NCBI GenBank assembly: GCA_964475125.1
Contig: CAYYWP010000058.1
Span: forward strand, 1-22,132
Length of the DNA stretch: 22,132 nt
DNA from: CAYYWP01 sp964475125
GTDB lineage: Bacteria; Desulfobacterota; Binatia; HRBIN30; CADEER01
Direction: 5' to 3'
Shown here: one piece after another, positions 15,625-22,132 of the stretch
How positions within the stretch are numbered: position 1 is the first letter of the stretch
Layout: every line of letters starts with the position of its first letter
Position numbers and translations under genes: made by a program
Notes under the pieces: generated by a model
Databases searched by the model: none
Seen by the model: the letters and a program-made list of their open reading frames with translations, nothing else
What the model was told of the DNA's origin: nothing

Positions 15625-17174
15625 CGAGATTTGGGGCGACGATCGCACCGCGCCGCCCGGCGTGGTTTTGGTTGCTGGCGATCACGCTCATCATCAGCCT
15701 CTACCTGCCGATGCTGCGGGCGCGTTTCGACTTCGTCGACGACGGCAACCTCGTGTATCCGGCGCCGGCGATGGGATTCTCCGATCGCCTCCGCCTGACC
15801 GGGCAGAAGATCGCCGCCAACTACGATCACCTCGGTCCCTTCCGCCCCGTCCTCTGGGCGCACTGGGACCTGCAGGCCGAGTGGCTGGGCGCCGATGCGT
15901 TGCGTTGGCGCCTCTGGCGCCTGGCGTGGACGGCACTGGCGACCGCCGCGTGGCTCTGGTGGCTGCGAGAGCTAGGCATGACGGCATGGGCGGCGGTGAT
16001 GACGGCCGCGCTGGCGATGTGGAGTCCCGCGCCGGGCGAGATCTGGCGCAGCCTCACGCTGTCGGAAGGGGTCGCCATGCCCTACGCGCTCGGCGCCCTG
16101 GCTTGCGCGCTGCGCGCCGGGCGCAGCGCTCGGCCGTGGGCGTGGGACCTCGCCGGCGCCGCCGCTGCGCTCGCCGCGCTCGGGTGCAAGAACACCTTTG
16201 CCGCCATCGTGCCGGCGCAGCTCTTGTTGCGTGTCGCGCCGGACGGCGAGACCTTGGGGCCAGCGCTGCGGCGGCGCGGTGCGCGAGCCGCGCTGCTGGC
16301 CTTACCGCTCCTCTTGCCGGTCGGCCACTACGTCGTCTTTCTGCGCCATTGGCATCCCGGCCAGTACGAGACCGGCGCGCCGACGTGGGCGCAGCTCGAG
16401 CGCATGCTCAACGCGGTGTTGACTGGTGCCAATCTCGCGGCGATGGGGCCCGGACTGTTCATCACGCTCGTCGTCCTCGTCGCTGGTCAAGCGGCGGTCG
16501 ATCGACACGTCTCGCGACCGGGCGTGGCCCGCGCCGTGGCGTCGGCGGTAACGGACGTGTGGCGGCGACATCGCGCCGCCTGCCGGGCGGCTGTCGCACT
16601 GCTGTCCGTTGGCGTAGCCATCTACCTGCCCATGCGCGGCGCGGCGGGCCGGTACGCCATTCCGGCCGTATGGGGCGTCTACCTCATCGTGGCGGCGCTG
16701 CTGACCGAGCTGGTGCGCTGGCGAAATCGGCGCTGGGCTGGTGTCGCGCTGGCGCTGGTCGTCTGCGGGTTGGCGGCCACGGCGGTCGAAAACCTGTTGC
16801 GACAGGACAAGGCCATCGCCCGCGCCGCCCTGTTGTGGCAGGTGCTGGAAGGCGTCGAGCAGCGGGCTCGGCCCGGGACGGTGCTCGAATGGCAACTCGC
16901 TCCCGACCTCGGCGTCGGGGAAGGGATTCACTTCGCCTGGCATCTGCGCGGGCGCGGCCGCGGCGATCTCGGCGTACGCCTGCTCGACGAGCGGCGCGCC
17001 CCGGTGTTGCGCCCGGAGATTGCCGGCGCCACCGGTTCAGCGACGCTGCTGCTGACGACGCCGGCCGGGCGCCCATCCGACCCTGCATGGGCCATGCGCG
17101 AGACCTTCGTCCAACCCTATCGTTGGGGCCGGCGCCGCTTCGAATGCGAGTTGTGGACGCGCCCGGTTTCCTAG
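15621..17174 (+). CDS. Polytopic membrane protein, probable GT-C glycosyltransferase
   Basis: The 517-residue product has about ten hydrophobic segments. The first helix (13-32) is followed by a periplasmic-type loop with RFDFVDDGNLVYPAP; its D40-D41 pair sits where GT-C enzymes carry catalytic acidic residues. NYDHLGPFRPVLWAHWDLQ follows, similar in style to the YRP loop of large membrane sugar transferases. A soluble, strand-rich domain of about 110 residues ends the protein (VLEWQLAPDLGVGEGIHFAWHLRG). I do not recognise a named family, so glycosyltransferase is inference from topology, acidic loop and operon. The start ATG overlaps the preceding stop by 4 bp. It is the last gene of the unit that starts at 11451, and a candidate hairpin follows the stop. 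A membrane scaffold or flippase-like role is an alternative. Confidence 0.65.
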   Translation: MTRFGATIAPRRPAWFWLLAITLIISLYLPMLRARFDFVDDGNLVYPAPAMGFSDRLRLTGQKIAANYDHLGPFRPVLWAHWDLQAEWLGADALRWRLWRLAWTALATAAWLWWLRELGMTAWAAVMTAALAMWSPAPGEIWRSLTLSEGVAMPYALGALACALRAGRSARPWAWDLAGAAAALAALGCKNTFAAIVPAQLLLRVAPDGETLGPALRRRGARAALLALPLLLPVGHYVVFLRHWHPGQYETGAPTWAQLERMLNAVLTGANLAAMGPGLFITLVVLVAGQAAVDRHVSRPGVARAVASAVTDVWRRHRAACRAAVALLSVGVAIYLPMRGAAGRYAIPAVWGVYLIVAALLTELVRWRNRRWAGVALALVVCGLAATAVENLLRQDKAIARAALLWQVLEGVEQRARPGTVLEWQLAPDLGVGEGIHFAWHLRGRGRGDLGVRLLDERRAPVLRPEIAGATGSATLLLTTPAGRPSDPAWAMRETFVQPYRWGRRRFECELWTRPVS

Positions 17175-17175
17175 G

Positions 17176-17207
17176 CCGCAGGCGGATTCTGCCGCCGTGG
17201 GCTGCGG
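17176..17207. terminator. Possible hairpin between convergent operon end and methyltransferase
   Basis: CCGCAG (17176-17181) is complementary to CTGCGG (17202-17207), and inside it GCGG (17182-17185) pairs with CCGC (17192-17195) around ATTCTG, leaving an asymmetric bulge at 17196-17201. It begins just after the stop at 17172-17174 and lies between convergent genes, a sensible place for a terminator. No T-tract follows in either direction, so termination is only suggested. Nothing else is recognisable in the 82-bp gap 17175-17256. Confidence 0.3.
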
Positions 17208-17256
17208 CGTTGGCGAACTGCACACGGCGGTCCGCGCCCTGCCGAGGCTCGCCCGC

Positions 17257-17838
17257 CTAAGGAGCCGGCCGGAGTACGAACAGACGCTGGCGGGTTTCGA
17301 GAATCGGTGTGGTGCGCACCGTGCGTGCGACGTCGACCCGCAGCTCCAAGTCGGCGAACAGCCGTTGCCATTCGGCGGTGCGGCGAAAACGCAGAGGCAG
17401 CGAAATGGCGGGGTTTTCCAGGCGATTGAGCAGGCGATCGACGCACCGCGTGACGAGGCGTTCGAGTCGGTGCTCGTAGGCGTCTTCCAAGACGAGGATC
17501 TGCCGCCGGGCGACGCGGCGGGCCTCGGCGAGCGTCGCGCGCCCGCCGTCGTCGCAGTGGTGCAGGACGAAGGCGAGCAGCACCGTATCGAAGGAACGAT
17601 CGCGAAACGGGACCGCGCCACCGCCGTAGAGGACCAGCGGTACGGGGCGACGGGAGAAGCTGAGTCGATCGAGCCCGACGATGCGCACCTGCGCGGTGCT
17701 GGCAACGCATGCCGCCACCACTGTATTGCCGCAGCCGAGATCGAGCACGCACTCACCGGGGACGAGGTAGGCGCGCAGCAGGCGGGCGATGCGGCCGCCG
17801 CGTCGTTCCTCGAGCCGCTCAAAGATGCGTCTCAACAC
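17257..17838 (-). CDS. Class I SAM-dependent methyltransferase, small
   Basis: The 193-residue product has the Rossmann methyltransferase core: motif I VLDLGCGN (31-38), an acidic residue ending strand 2 in VGLD (D57), VPFRDRSFDTVLLAFVLHHCDD (76-97) as the motif II/III region, and a helix plus strand ending ILVLEDAYEH (114-123). The fold resembles Methyltransf_11 proteins, often found in polyketide, quinone or glycolipid loci. The start is a GTG at 17838 with an AAGG ribosome binding site 5 nt upstream. A TTG follows as codon 2. It is transcribed alone, convergent with the MBOAT operon and divergent from the GT39-GT2-sulfotransferase operon. It lacks the N-terminal zinc ribbon of the truncated methyltransferase at 4800, so it is not its missing half. 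The methyl acceptor is unknown; a sugar or lipid intermediate of this locus is a guess. Confidence 0.88.
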   Translation of the reverse strand: MLRRIFERLEERRGGRIARLLRAYLVPGECVLDLGCGNTVVAACVASTAQVRIVGLDRLSFSRRPVPLVLYGGGAVPFRDRSFDTVLLAFVLHHCDDGGRATLAEARRVARRQILVLEDAYEHRLERLVTRCVDRLLNRLENPAISLPLRFRRTAEWQRLFADLELRVDVARTVRTTPILETRQRLFVLRPAP

Positions 17839-17846
17839 GACCGCCT

Positions 17847-17875
17847 TTTACACCCGCACTGCGGCGCCATATAAG
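17847..17875 (+). promoter_or_regulatory. Strong sigma70-like promoter for the GT39-GT2-sulfotransferase operon
   Basis: TTTACA (17847-17852, 5 of 6 to consensus -35) and TATAAG (17870-17875, 5 of 6 to consensus -10) are separated by exactly 17 nt. Transcription would start near 17882, giving a leader of about 23 nt before the ATG at 17905. Such AT-rich hexamers stand out in this GC-rich sequence, and no other gap in the window has a comparable pair. The same TATA stretch lies upstream of the divergent methyltransferase, for which I found no matching -35. Confidence 0.7.
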
Positions 17876-17894
17876 CGGCGCGGTGCGCGCGGTC

Positions 17895-17899
17895 GGGAG
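17895..17899 (+). promoter_or_regulatory. Ribosome binding site fixing the start at 17905
   Basis: GGGAG at 17895-17899 lies 5 nt before the ATG at 17905, one of the few clear Shine-Dalgarno sites in the window. It supports this start although about 40 polar residues precede the first helix of the protein. Confidence 0.6.
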
Positions 17900-17904
17900 T
17901 CACG

Positions 17905-19437
17905 ATGCATTTACCGGGTGAGCGAAGCGCCGGGTTGCGCCCCCTCAGGCCGGCCTTCCCCGAGCGCGTGCTGGTCAAGTTCGTCGCGCCGGTGAGCGCC
18001 GCCTTCGCTGCGCAGCCCACGATGACAGCCGCCCTGGTGGTGCTGGGCACACTCGGATTGGCAGTGCGCCTGCGGCAATACCTCGGCCGACCTTCGTATT
18101 GGTATGACGAGGCGTGGTTCCTGCTCTTCATCATCGACCGATCGTGGCTGGATCTCGTCGCGTTGCCCAGTGAGTTTCGCGTCCACCCCCCGGCCTTCGC
18201 ATGGAGCCTGCGAGCGCTGTACGTGCTTGCCGGGTCGTCGGAGCCGGTGATGCGGCTCCCCGCCCAGATGTCGAGTTTGCTGTCCGTCGTGGTCATGATT
18301 CCGCTGGCACGTCGATATGTTGGATCCCCCTGTTGGCCTTGGACGGTCGCCCTGTGCGCCGTGTCCCACCACGGTCTGACTCATGCATACGAGGTGAAGC
18401 CGTACGCCAGCGACTTCCTCGTCACCCAGCTCATCCTGCTCAGCGCGTACCCGTTGGTGAAACCGTTGGAGAACGGAGCGCCAACCGGTCGGCCGCCCGC
18501 CACTCTGTTCGCCCTAGCCCTGTTGGCGCCGTGGTGGTCGTTTCCGAGCCTCTTCGTCCTCGGTGCGACGAGCCTCGCGCTGTTGCTCCAAGTGCTGAAG
18601 GGGCGAAGCCGATGGACCCCGTGGCTCCTCTTCAACGGCATGGCGCTCTCATCCGCCCTGCTGCTCTGGCTCCTCATGTTTCGCACTGGTGAGTACTCGG
18701 CTTTGCAACGACACTTTGCAGCCTGTTTCCCGGGCAGCTCGTCGGTTGTGACAGGCATGCTCTGGCTCCTGCGTCGCCTCGTCTCGATCGGCGACTACGG
18801 CACAACGGCAATGGGGGTGCCGCTGCTGCTGCTGGCTGGGCTCGGAACAACCACCCTCTGGCGGCACTCGACCGCGTCGGCGGTCCTCCTGGGCGGCCCT
18901 GTTGCTCTCGCTGTGGTGGCCGCAGCCATGCACCGATATCCGTTCTGCGATCGACTCGCTTTCTTCGCGGTGCCGTGTGTATGGCTGCCGGCGACGGCAG
19001 GGATCGCCGTCCTCGCCTCGCGGCTTCGGGCGCGCGGCGCTTGGCTGGTCGCGGTCCTGCTTGCGGTCCTCCTCCTTCCGGGGGCGGCTCGCATGGCGGG
19101 CGACCTCGTGCGTCCCCAGCCGCGCAGCGCGTTTCGCGACGCCTTCGACTACGTCCGTACGCGATGGGTGCCCGGCGATCAGCTCTGGGTAGTGAACCCT
19201 GAGGTCTTCGCGGTTTACTTCGGCCGCAGTGCCCCCGTTCTCAGCCCGGCGACCCCGCCGAGTGTCGTCGAGCAAGCAGCTCAGCAAGGTCGACTATGGC
19301 TGATTGACTATCCCCCCGGGGCCGGTCGGTCGAGCATCCATTCGATCTATGGCGGATTGCCCGATGAAGCGGTGGAGTATCGGACGGTGAAAGGACTCGA
19401 GATCTTCCTCTTCGCTTCCAACTCGGCGCCGCGATGA
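17905..19437 (+). CDS. GT39-type polytopic membrane glycosyltransferase, paralogue of the 8302-9747 gene
   Basis: The 510-residue product has a first helix at about 42-56, then RLRQYLGRPSYWYDEAWFLL (55-74) with the catalytic-loop D68-E69, FRVHPPAFAWSL (91-102), EVKPYASDF (163-171), several more helices, and a soluble tail with AFRDAFDYVRTRWVPGDQLWVVNPEVFAVYF. Each landmark has a counterpart in the same order in the 8302-9747 product. It should act at the periplasmic face using a lipid-linked sugar. It is the first gene of an operon: the GT2 gene begins 1 nt after its stop. A sigma70-like promoter and a clear ribosome binding site precede it. Hand counts of single 60-base lines give G+C of 36/60 (18361), 32/60 (18661) and 35/60 (19261), lower than most of the window, which may indicate a different history. 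Confidence 0.87.
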   Translation: MHLPGERSAGLRPLRPAFPERVLVKFVAPVSAAFAAQPTMTAALVVLGTLGLAVRLRQYLGRPSYWYDEAWFLLFIIDRSWLDLVALPSEFRVHPPAFAWSLRALYVLAGSSEPVMRLPAQMSSLLSVVVMIPLARRYVGSPCWPWTVALCAVSHHGLTHAYEVKPYASDFLVTQLILLSAYPLVKPLENGAPTGRPPATLFALALLAPWWSFPSLFVLGATSLALLLQVLKGRSRWTPWLLFNGMALSSALLLWLLMFRTGEYSALQRHFAACFPGSSSVVTGMLWLLRRLVSIGDYGTTAMGVPLLLLAGLGTTTLWRHSTASAVLLGGPVALAVVAAAMHRYPFCDRLAFFAVPCVWLPATAGIAVLASRLRARGAWLVAVLLAVLLLPGAARMAGDLVRPQPRSAFRDAFDYVRTRWVPGDQLWVVNPEVFAVYFGRSAPVLSPATPPSVVEQAAQQGRLWLIDYPPGAGRSSIHSIYGGLPDEAVEYRTVKGLEIFLFASNSAPR

Positions 19438-19438
19438 C

Positions 19439-20617
19439 ATGGCGGCGGCAGCGGTGACGCTGATCGCTGCGGCCGCCGCCGCGGCCGCGCTGGTCTTCTG
19501 GCTGCTCATTCTGCTCGGTCTCGTCAGCTTCCGGCGCGACCACTACACGGTGCGGCCACAACCCGATGACTGGCAGGCGACGCACGACCTGCGGGTGAGC
19601 GTGGTGGTGCCGGCGCACGACGAAGCGCTGGTGCTGGAGGACTGCCTGCGCTCGCTGCTGGCGCAGAGCCACGCATCGATGGAGGTCATCGTCGTCGATG
19701 ACCGCTCGACGGACGAGACCGGCGCGATCGCGCGCCGCATGGCGGCGCGCGACGAGCGCCTGCGCGTCGAGCGGGTCGATCACGTACCGCCGGGCTGGAC
19801 CGGCAAGACGCATGCATTGGCTCGCGGCGTGGCCGCTGCGGCCGGCGAGTGGCTGCTGTTCACCGATGCCGATACCATCCACGAGCCGGGCGCTCTGGCG
19901 GCATGCCTGCGCCACGCCTGCCGGCAGGGCGTGGTGTTGCTCTCGGGCTGGCCGGCTGCGGCAGCCCGCAGCACCATCGGTGCCTTGACCGATCCGCTCT
20001 GTGGCGCCGTGCTTGCCTCGTGGTTTCGGCGCCGGCGGGGCGGGGATCGTGCCTTCGCGCCCTTTGCCGCCGGTCAGTACGTGCTCGTTCGCCGCGACGC
20101 CTTCGAGCGCGTCGGCGGTTTCGCGGCGATCGCCCCGCGCCTGCTCGAGGACATCGCCTTGGCGGAGCTCATGGGCTGCGCTGGCCTGCCGTACGAGACC
20201 GTGCTGCTCGGCGTGGTGTTGCGGGTGCGCACGTACGCGGGACTCGACGAGTGCCGGCGCGGGTGGGTGCGCATGTTCTTGGCCGGCGGCGGCGGCAACC
20301 TCCGTCGTCTGGTTCGTCGGGCGGTGGTGTTGCCGCTCCTGTCGCTCGCCGGGTACGCGGCGCTGGCGGCCGCGCTTGCCGCCCCCGACTCGCCACTGGC
20401 GCTGTCCACCGGTGGGCTCGGGCTACTCGCCGTGATGGCGATGACCGTGGCGACGGCGATCGTCTACCGGCAAGTACGCCACCCGATGGCATGCGCGCTC
20501 ATCGCCCCGCTGCCGCTCATGCTGGCCGCGCTCTTCCTCGCCCTCGCGGCGCACGCCGGGTGGCGCCTGCGGCCGATCGAATGGCACGGCCTGCGCTATC
20601 CCAGCGGCGTGCCGTAG
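19439..20617 (+). CDS. Membrane-associated GT2 glycosyltransferase (HpnB/CrtQ-like)
   Basis: The 392-residue protein has an N-terminal anchor helix (5-29), a GT-A domain (about 50-275) and several C-terminal helices (about 294-382). Family motifs are VSVVVPAHDEALVLEDCLRSL (53-73), VIVVDDRSTDETG (83-95), PPGWTGKTHALARG (117-130), the metal-binding TDAD (142-145), AGQYVLVRRDAFERVGGF (211-228) and the general-base region LLEDIALAE (235-243). The usual QxxRW block is represented only by RRGWVRM (273-279), a noticeable deviation. The WTGK and AGQ-x-(5)-RRDAF patterns recall GT2 enzymes acting on hydrophobic acceptors such as hopanoids or carotenoids, so a lipid acceptor is likely but unproven. It starts 1 nt after the GT39 stop and the sulfotransferase follows after 6 nt, so the three are co-transcribed. 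I do not assign a gene name because no hopanoid synthesis gene is in view. Confidence 0.88.
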   Translation: MAAAAVTLIAAAAAAAALVFWLLILLGLVSFRRDHYTVRPQPDDWQATHDLRVSVVVPAHDEALVLEDCLRSLLAQSHASMEVIVVDDRSTDETGAIARRMAARDERLRVERVDHVPPGWTGKTHALARGVAAAAGEWLLFTDADTIHEPGALAACLRHACRQGVVLLSGWPAAAARSTIGALTDPLCGAVLASWFRRRRGGDRAFAPFAAGQYVLVRRDAFERVGGFAAIAPRLLEDIALAELMGCAGLPYETVLLGVVLRVRTYAGLDECRRGWVRMFLAGGGGNLRRLVRRAVVLPLLSLAGYAALAAALAAPDSPLALSTGGLGLLAVMAMTVATAIVYRQVRHPMACALIAPLPLMLAALFLALAAHAGWRLRPIEWHGLRYPSGVP

Positions 20618-20623
20618 GCGGCC

Positions 20624-22132
20624 ATGTCACTCTTCGAGCGCCTGCGCTGGCCGCTGCCCTACCTGCACCCGATGGCGCTGGCGCCCATCGACGTGTGGCT
20701 CCGCCTGCTCCGCCATCCTCGCGCCCGGATCCCGTTCCATTACTGGCCGCGCTTGACCTGTGCACTGCTCTGCTCGGTTGCCGCCACACTGGCCACGCTG
20801 CCCGAACGGCTCCTGTACGGCTGCTGGACGCGCTGGCATCCGCCCGAGCCGCGGCGCCTGCCGCCACCGCTCTTCATCCTCGGCTACTACCGCTCCGGCA
20901 CCACGCATCTGCAGTACTTGCTGAGTTGCGATCCGCGCTTCTACACGCCGCGCTGGTGTCAAGTCCTGGCGCCGCAGGGCTTCGCGCTGACCTGGGCGCT
21001 GCTTCGCTTCGTGCTCGTGCCGTTCCTGCCTGCCACGCGACCGCAGGATGCGATGCGATTCGGCGCCACGGCGCCGGCGGAGGACGACTTCGCGCTCAAC
21101 AACTGGGCGCTGGTATCCTCCCTGCCCGGGCGCGCCGTCGTCCCGCAGGCGCACGCGTTCTACGACCGCTTCCACGACCTCGAGCGGTTGAGCGCGGACG
21201 AACTCGGCCGCTGGCGGCAAACGCTACTGCGATTCGTCCACAAGCTCGCGCTCGTCGGTGGCGGCCGCCGGGCGCTGCTCAAGACGCCGAGTCACACCGC
21301 CCGCGTCGCCGAGTTGCTGCGCCTCTTTCCCGACGCGCAGTTCGTGCACATCAGCCGCGACCCGCAGGCGGTGCTGGCGTCGAACGTCGCGCTCCTCCAA
21401 GTCGCGCAGCGCCGCTATGGCCTCCAGGATCCGGTTGCAGAGGGCCCCATCCGAACGCGGACCGTTGCCGAGTACACCGCTACCGAGGAACGCTACCTGC
21501 GCGAGCGGGCGCTGATCCCACCCGGGCAGCTCGCCGAGATCCGTCTCGAGGACCTCCTCGCCGATCCGCTCGGCCAGTTGCAGCACTGCTATGGCGAGCT
21601 CGCCTTGCCGTTCAGCGAGGTCTTTCGCCGCCGCCTACTGCGCTACCTGGAGACCGTACGCGACTACCGCCCGAACGTTCATCCCGCCGCTGCCAGCGGC
21701 ATCGGAGGCGGCGATGCGCTGACCGCCCTGGCGCGACGCCTCGGGCACGACCGTGCACCGGTGCCGGCAGTGGCCGTGCCGCGACTGCCACGGCGCAGCC
21801 GCGCCGTGATCGTCGCGGTGACGCTGGCGACCGCACTCGGCTGCGCCCTGCTGTGGTCAGCCTGCGTGCGGTTGGGCGGGCAACGCTGCGATTGGCTGAT
21901 CTGGCCGACCGGGATCGCGATCGGGCTGACGGCGCGCGCCGACGGGGCCCTCGGCCGCTGGGCCGTCGTCCTCGCGTTGCTCACTTTAGCCGGAGCGGCG
22001 ACGGCGACGACCTGGATGCTCCATCCCGCGCCACTCCCCATCGACATCCTGCTGGCGTCGACGCTCTCGGCCTTTCGCGTCGAAGCCCGGCTGTTCTGGC
22101 TCTTCATGGGTCTGGCCAGCGCCTACAAGCTC
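20624..22132 (+). CDS. PAPS-dependent sulfotransferase with C-terminal membrane domain, cut by window edge
   Basis: From the ATG at 20624 there are 503 codons without a stop, so the gene continues past the window. Residues about 80-350 form a Sulfotransfer_3-type domain: the 5'-phosphosulfate loop FILGYYRSGTTHLQYLL (84-100), an acidic PAEDDFALNNW (151-161), LLKTPSHTARVAELLRLFPDAQF (218-240) and the 3'-phosphate-binding strand VHISRDPQAVLASN (241-254). It would transfer sulfate from PAPS to an acceptor hydroxyl, probably a glycolipid or sugar made by the two preceding enzymes of the operon. After residue 390 come hydrophobic segments (about 393-416, 424-436, 445-465, then 472-502 with charged breaks), so the protein carries a membrane domain that family members of 300-400 residues normally lack. 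An AGGCGG string ends 2 nt before the ATG, too close for an ideal site. Confidence 0.88.
   Translation, partial: MSLFERLRWPLPYLHPMALAPIDVWLRLLRHPRARIPFHYWPRLTCALLCSVAATLATLPERLLYGCWTRWHPPEPRRLPPPLFILGYYRSGTTHLQYLLSCDPRFYTPRWCQVLAPQGFALTWALLRFVLVPFLPATRPQDAMRFGATAPAEDDFALNNWALVSSLPGRAVVPQAHAFYDRFHDLERLSADELGRWRQTLLRFVHKLALVGGGRRALLKTPSHTARVAELLRLFPDAQFVHISRDPQAVLASNVALLQVAQRRYGLQDPVAEGPIRTRTVAEYTATEERYLRERALIPPGQLAEIRLEDLLADPLGQLQHCYGELALPFSEVFRRRLLRYLETVRDYRPNVHPAAASGIGGGDALTALARRLGHDRAPVPAVAVPRLPRRSRAVIVAVTLATALGCALLWSACVRLGGQRCDWLIWPTGIAIGLTARADGALGRWAVVLALLTLAGAATATTWMLHPAPLPIDILLASTLSAFRVEARLFWLFMGLASAYKL

Overview
This window looks like a chromosomal stretch of a GC-rich (roughly two-thirds or more G+C by eye) Gram-negative-type bacterium. 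Codons strongly favour G/C in the third position, GTG starts occur, and recognisable Shine-Dalgarno sites are rare. The gene content (polyprenyl-phosphate sugar chemistry, an MsbA-like exporter, an AlgI-like MBOAT acyltransferase) suits an environmental proteobacterium or a deltaproteobacterial-type lineage. That placement is inference; no taxonomic marker gene is present. I saw no tRNA, rRNA, CRISPR array, transposase or phage gene.

Eighteen protein-coding features fill almost the whole window, and nearly all belong to surface-glycan or glycolipid assembly. From left to right: (a) minus strand, an ArnT-like GT-C glycosyltransferase (671-2176) followed by a PAP2-type lipid phosphatase that runs off the left edge (2-658); (b) plus strand, two GT4 glycosyltransferases (2356-3642, 3653-4825) and the first ~100 codons of a methyltransferase that is then cut off (4800-5099); (c) minus strand, a tightly coupled trio: a lone ParB-fold protein (8219-7740), a polyprenol-phosphate mannose synthase-like GT2 (7729-6953) and an MsbA-like ABC exporter (6956-5205); (d) plus strand, a GT39-type membrane glycosyltransferase (8302-9747); (e) minus strand, another GT39/PMT-type enzyme (11395-9734) overlapping (d) tail to tail by 14 bp; (f) plus strand, a four-gene operon: GT-C-like membrane protein (11451-12923), MBOAT O-acyltransferase (12946-14364), SGNH-fold partner (14368-15624) and a second GT-C-like membrane protein (15621-17174); (g) minus strand, a small SAM methyltransferase (17838-17257); (h) plus strand, an operon of GT39-type enzyme (17905-19437), GT2 glycosyltransferase (19439-20617) and a sulfotransferase with an unusual C-terminal membrane domain that runs off the right edge (20624-22132).

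Inferred logic: the GT2 of unit (c) charges a polyprenyl phosphate with a hexose. The GT-C proteins (six in 22 kb) would use such lipid-linked donors on the periplasmic side. The GT4s would build cytoplasmic lipid-linked chains, the ABC exporter would flip a product, and the PAP2 enzyme could recycle the lipid carrier. MBOAT plus SGNH would add acyl groups, and the sulfotransferase and methyltransferases would add sulfate and methyl groups. The final glycan cannot be deduced from sequence alone.

The strand changes seven times among eight transcription units, so this reads as an accreted set of glycan modules rather than one classical O-antigen operon. No stretch longer than 300 bases lacks a gene. 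The largest gaps are 2213-2334 (more if the ATG starts are used) and 5100-5204. Most promising for novelty: the ParB-fold/GT2/ABC trio, the membrane-tailed sulfotransferase, and the truncated methyltransferase next to a hairpin element.
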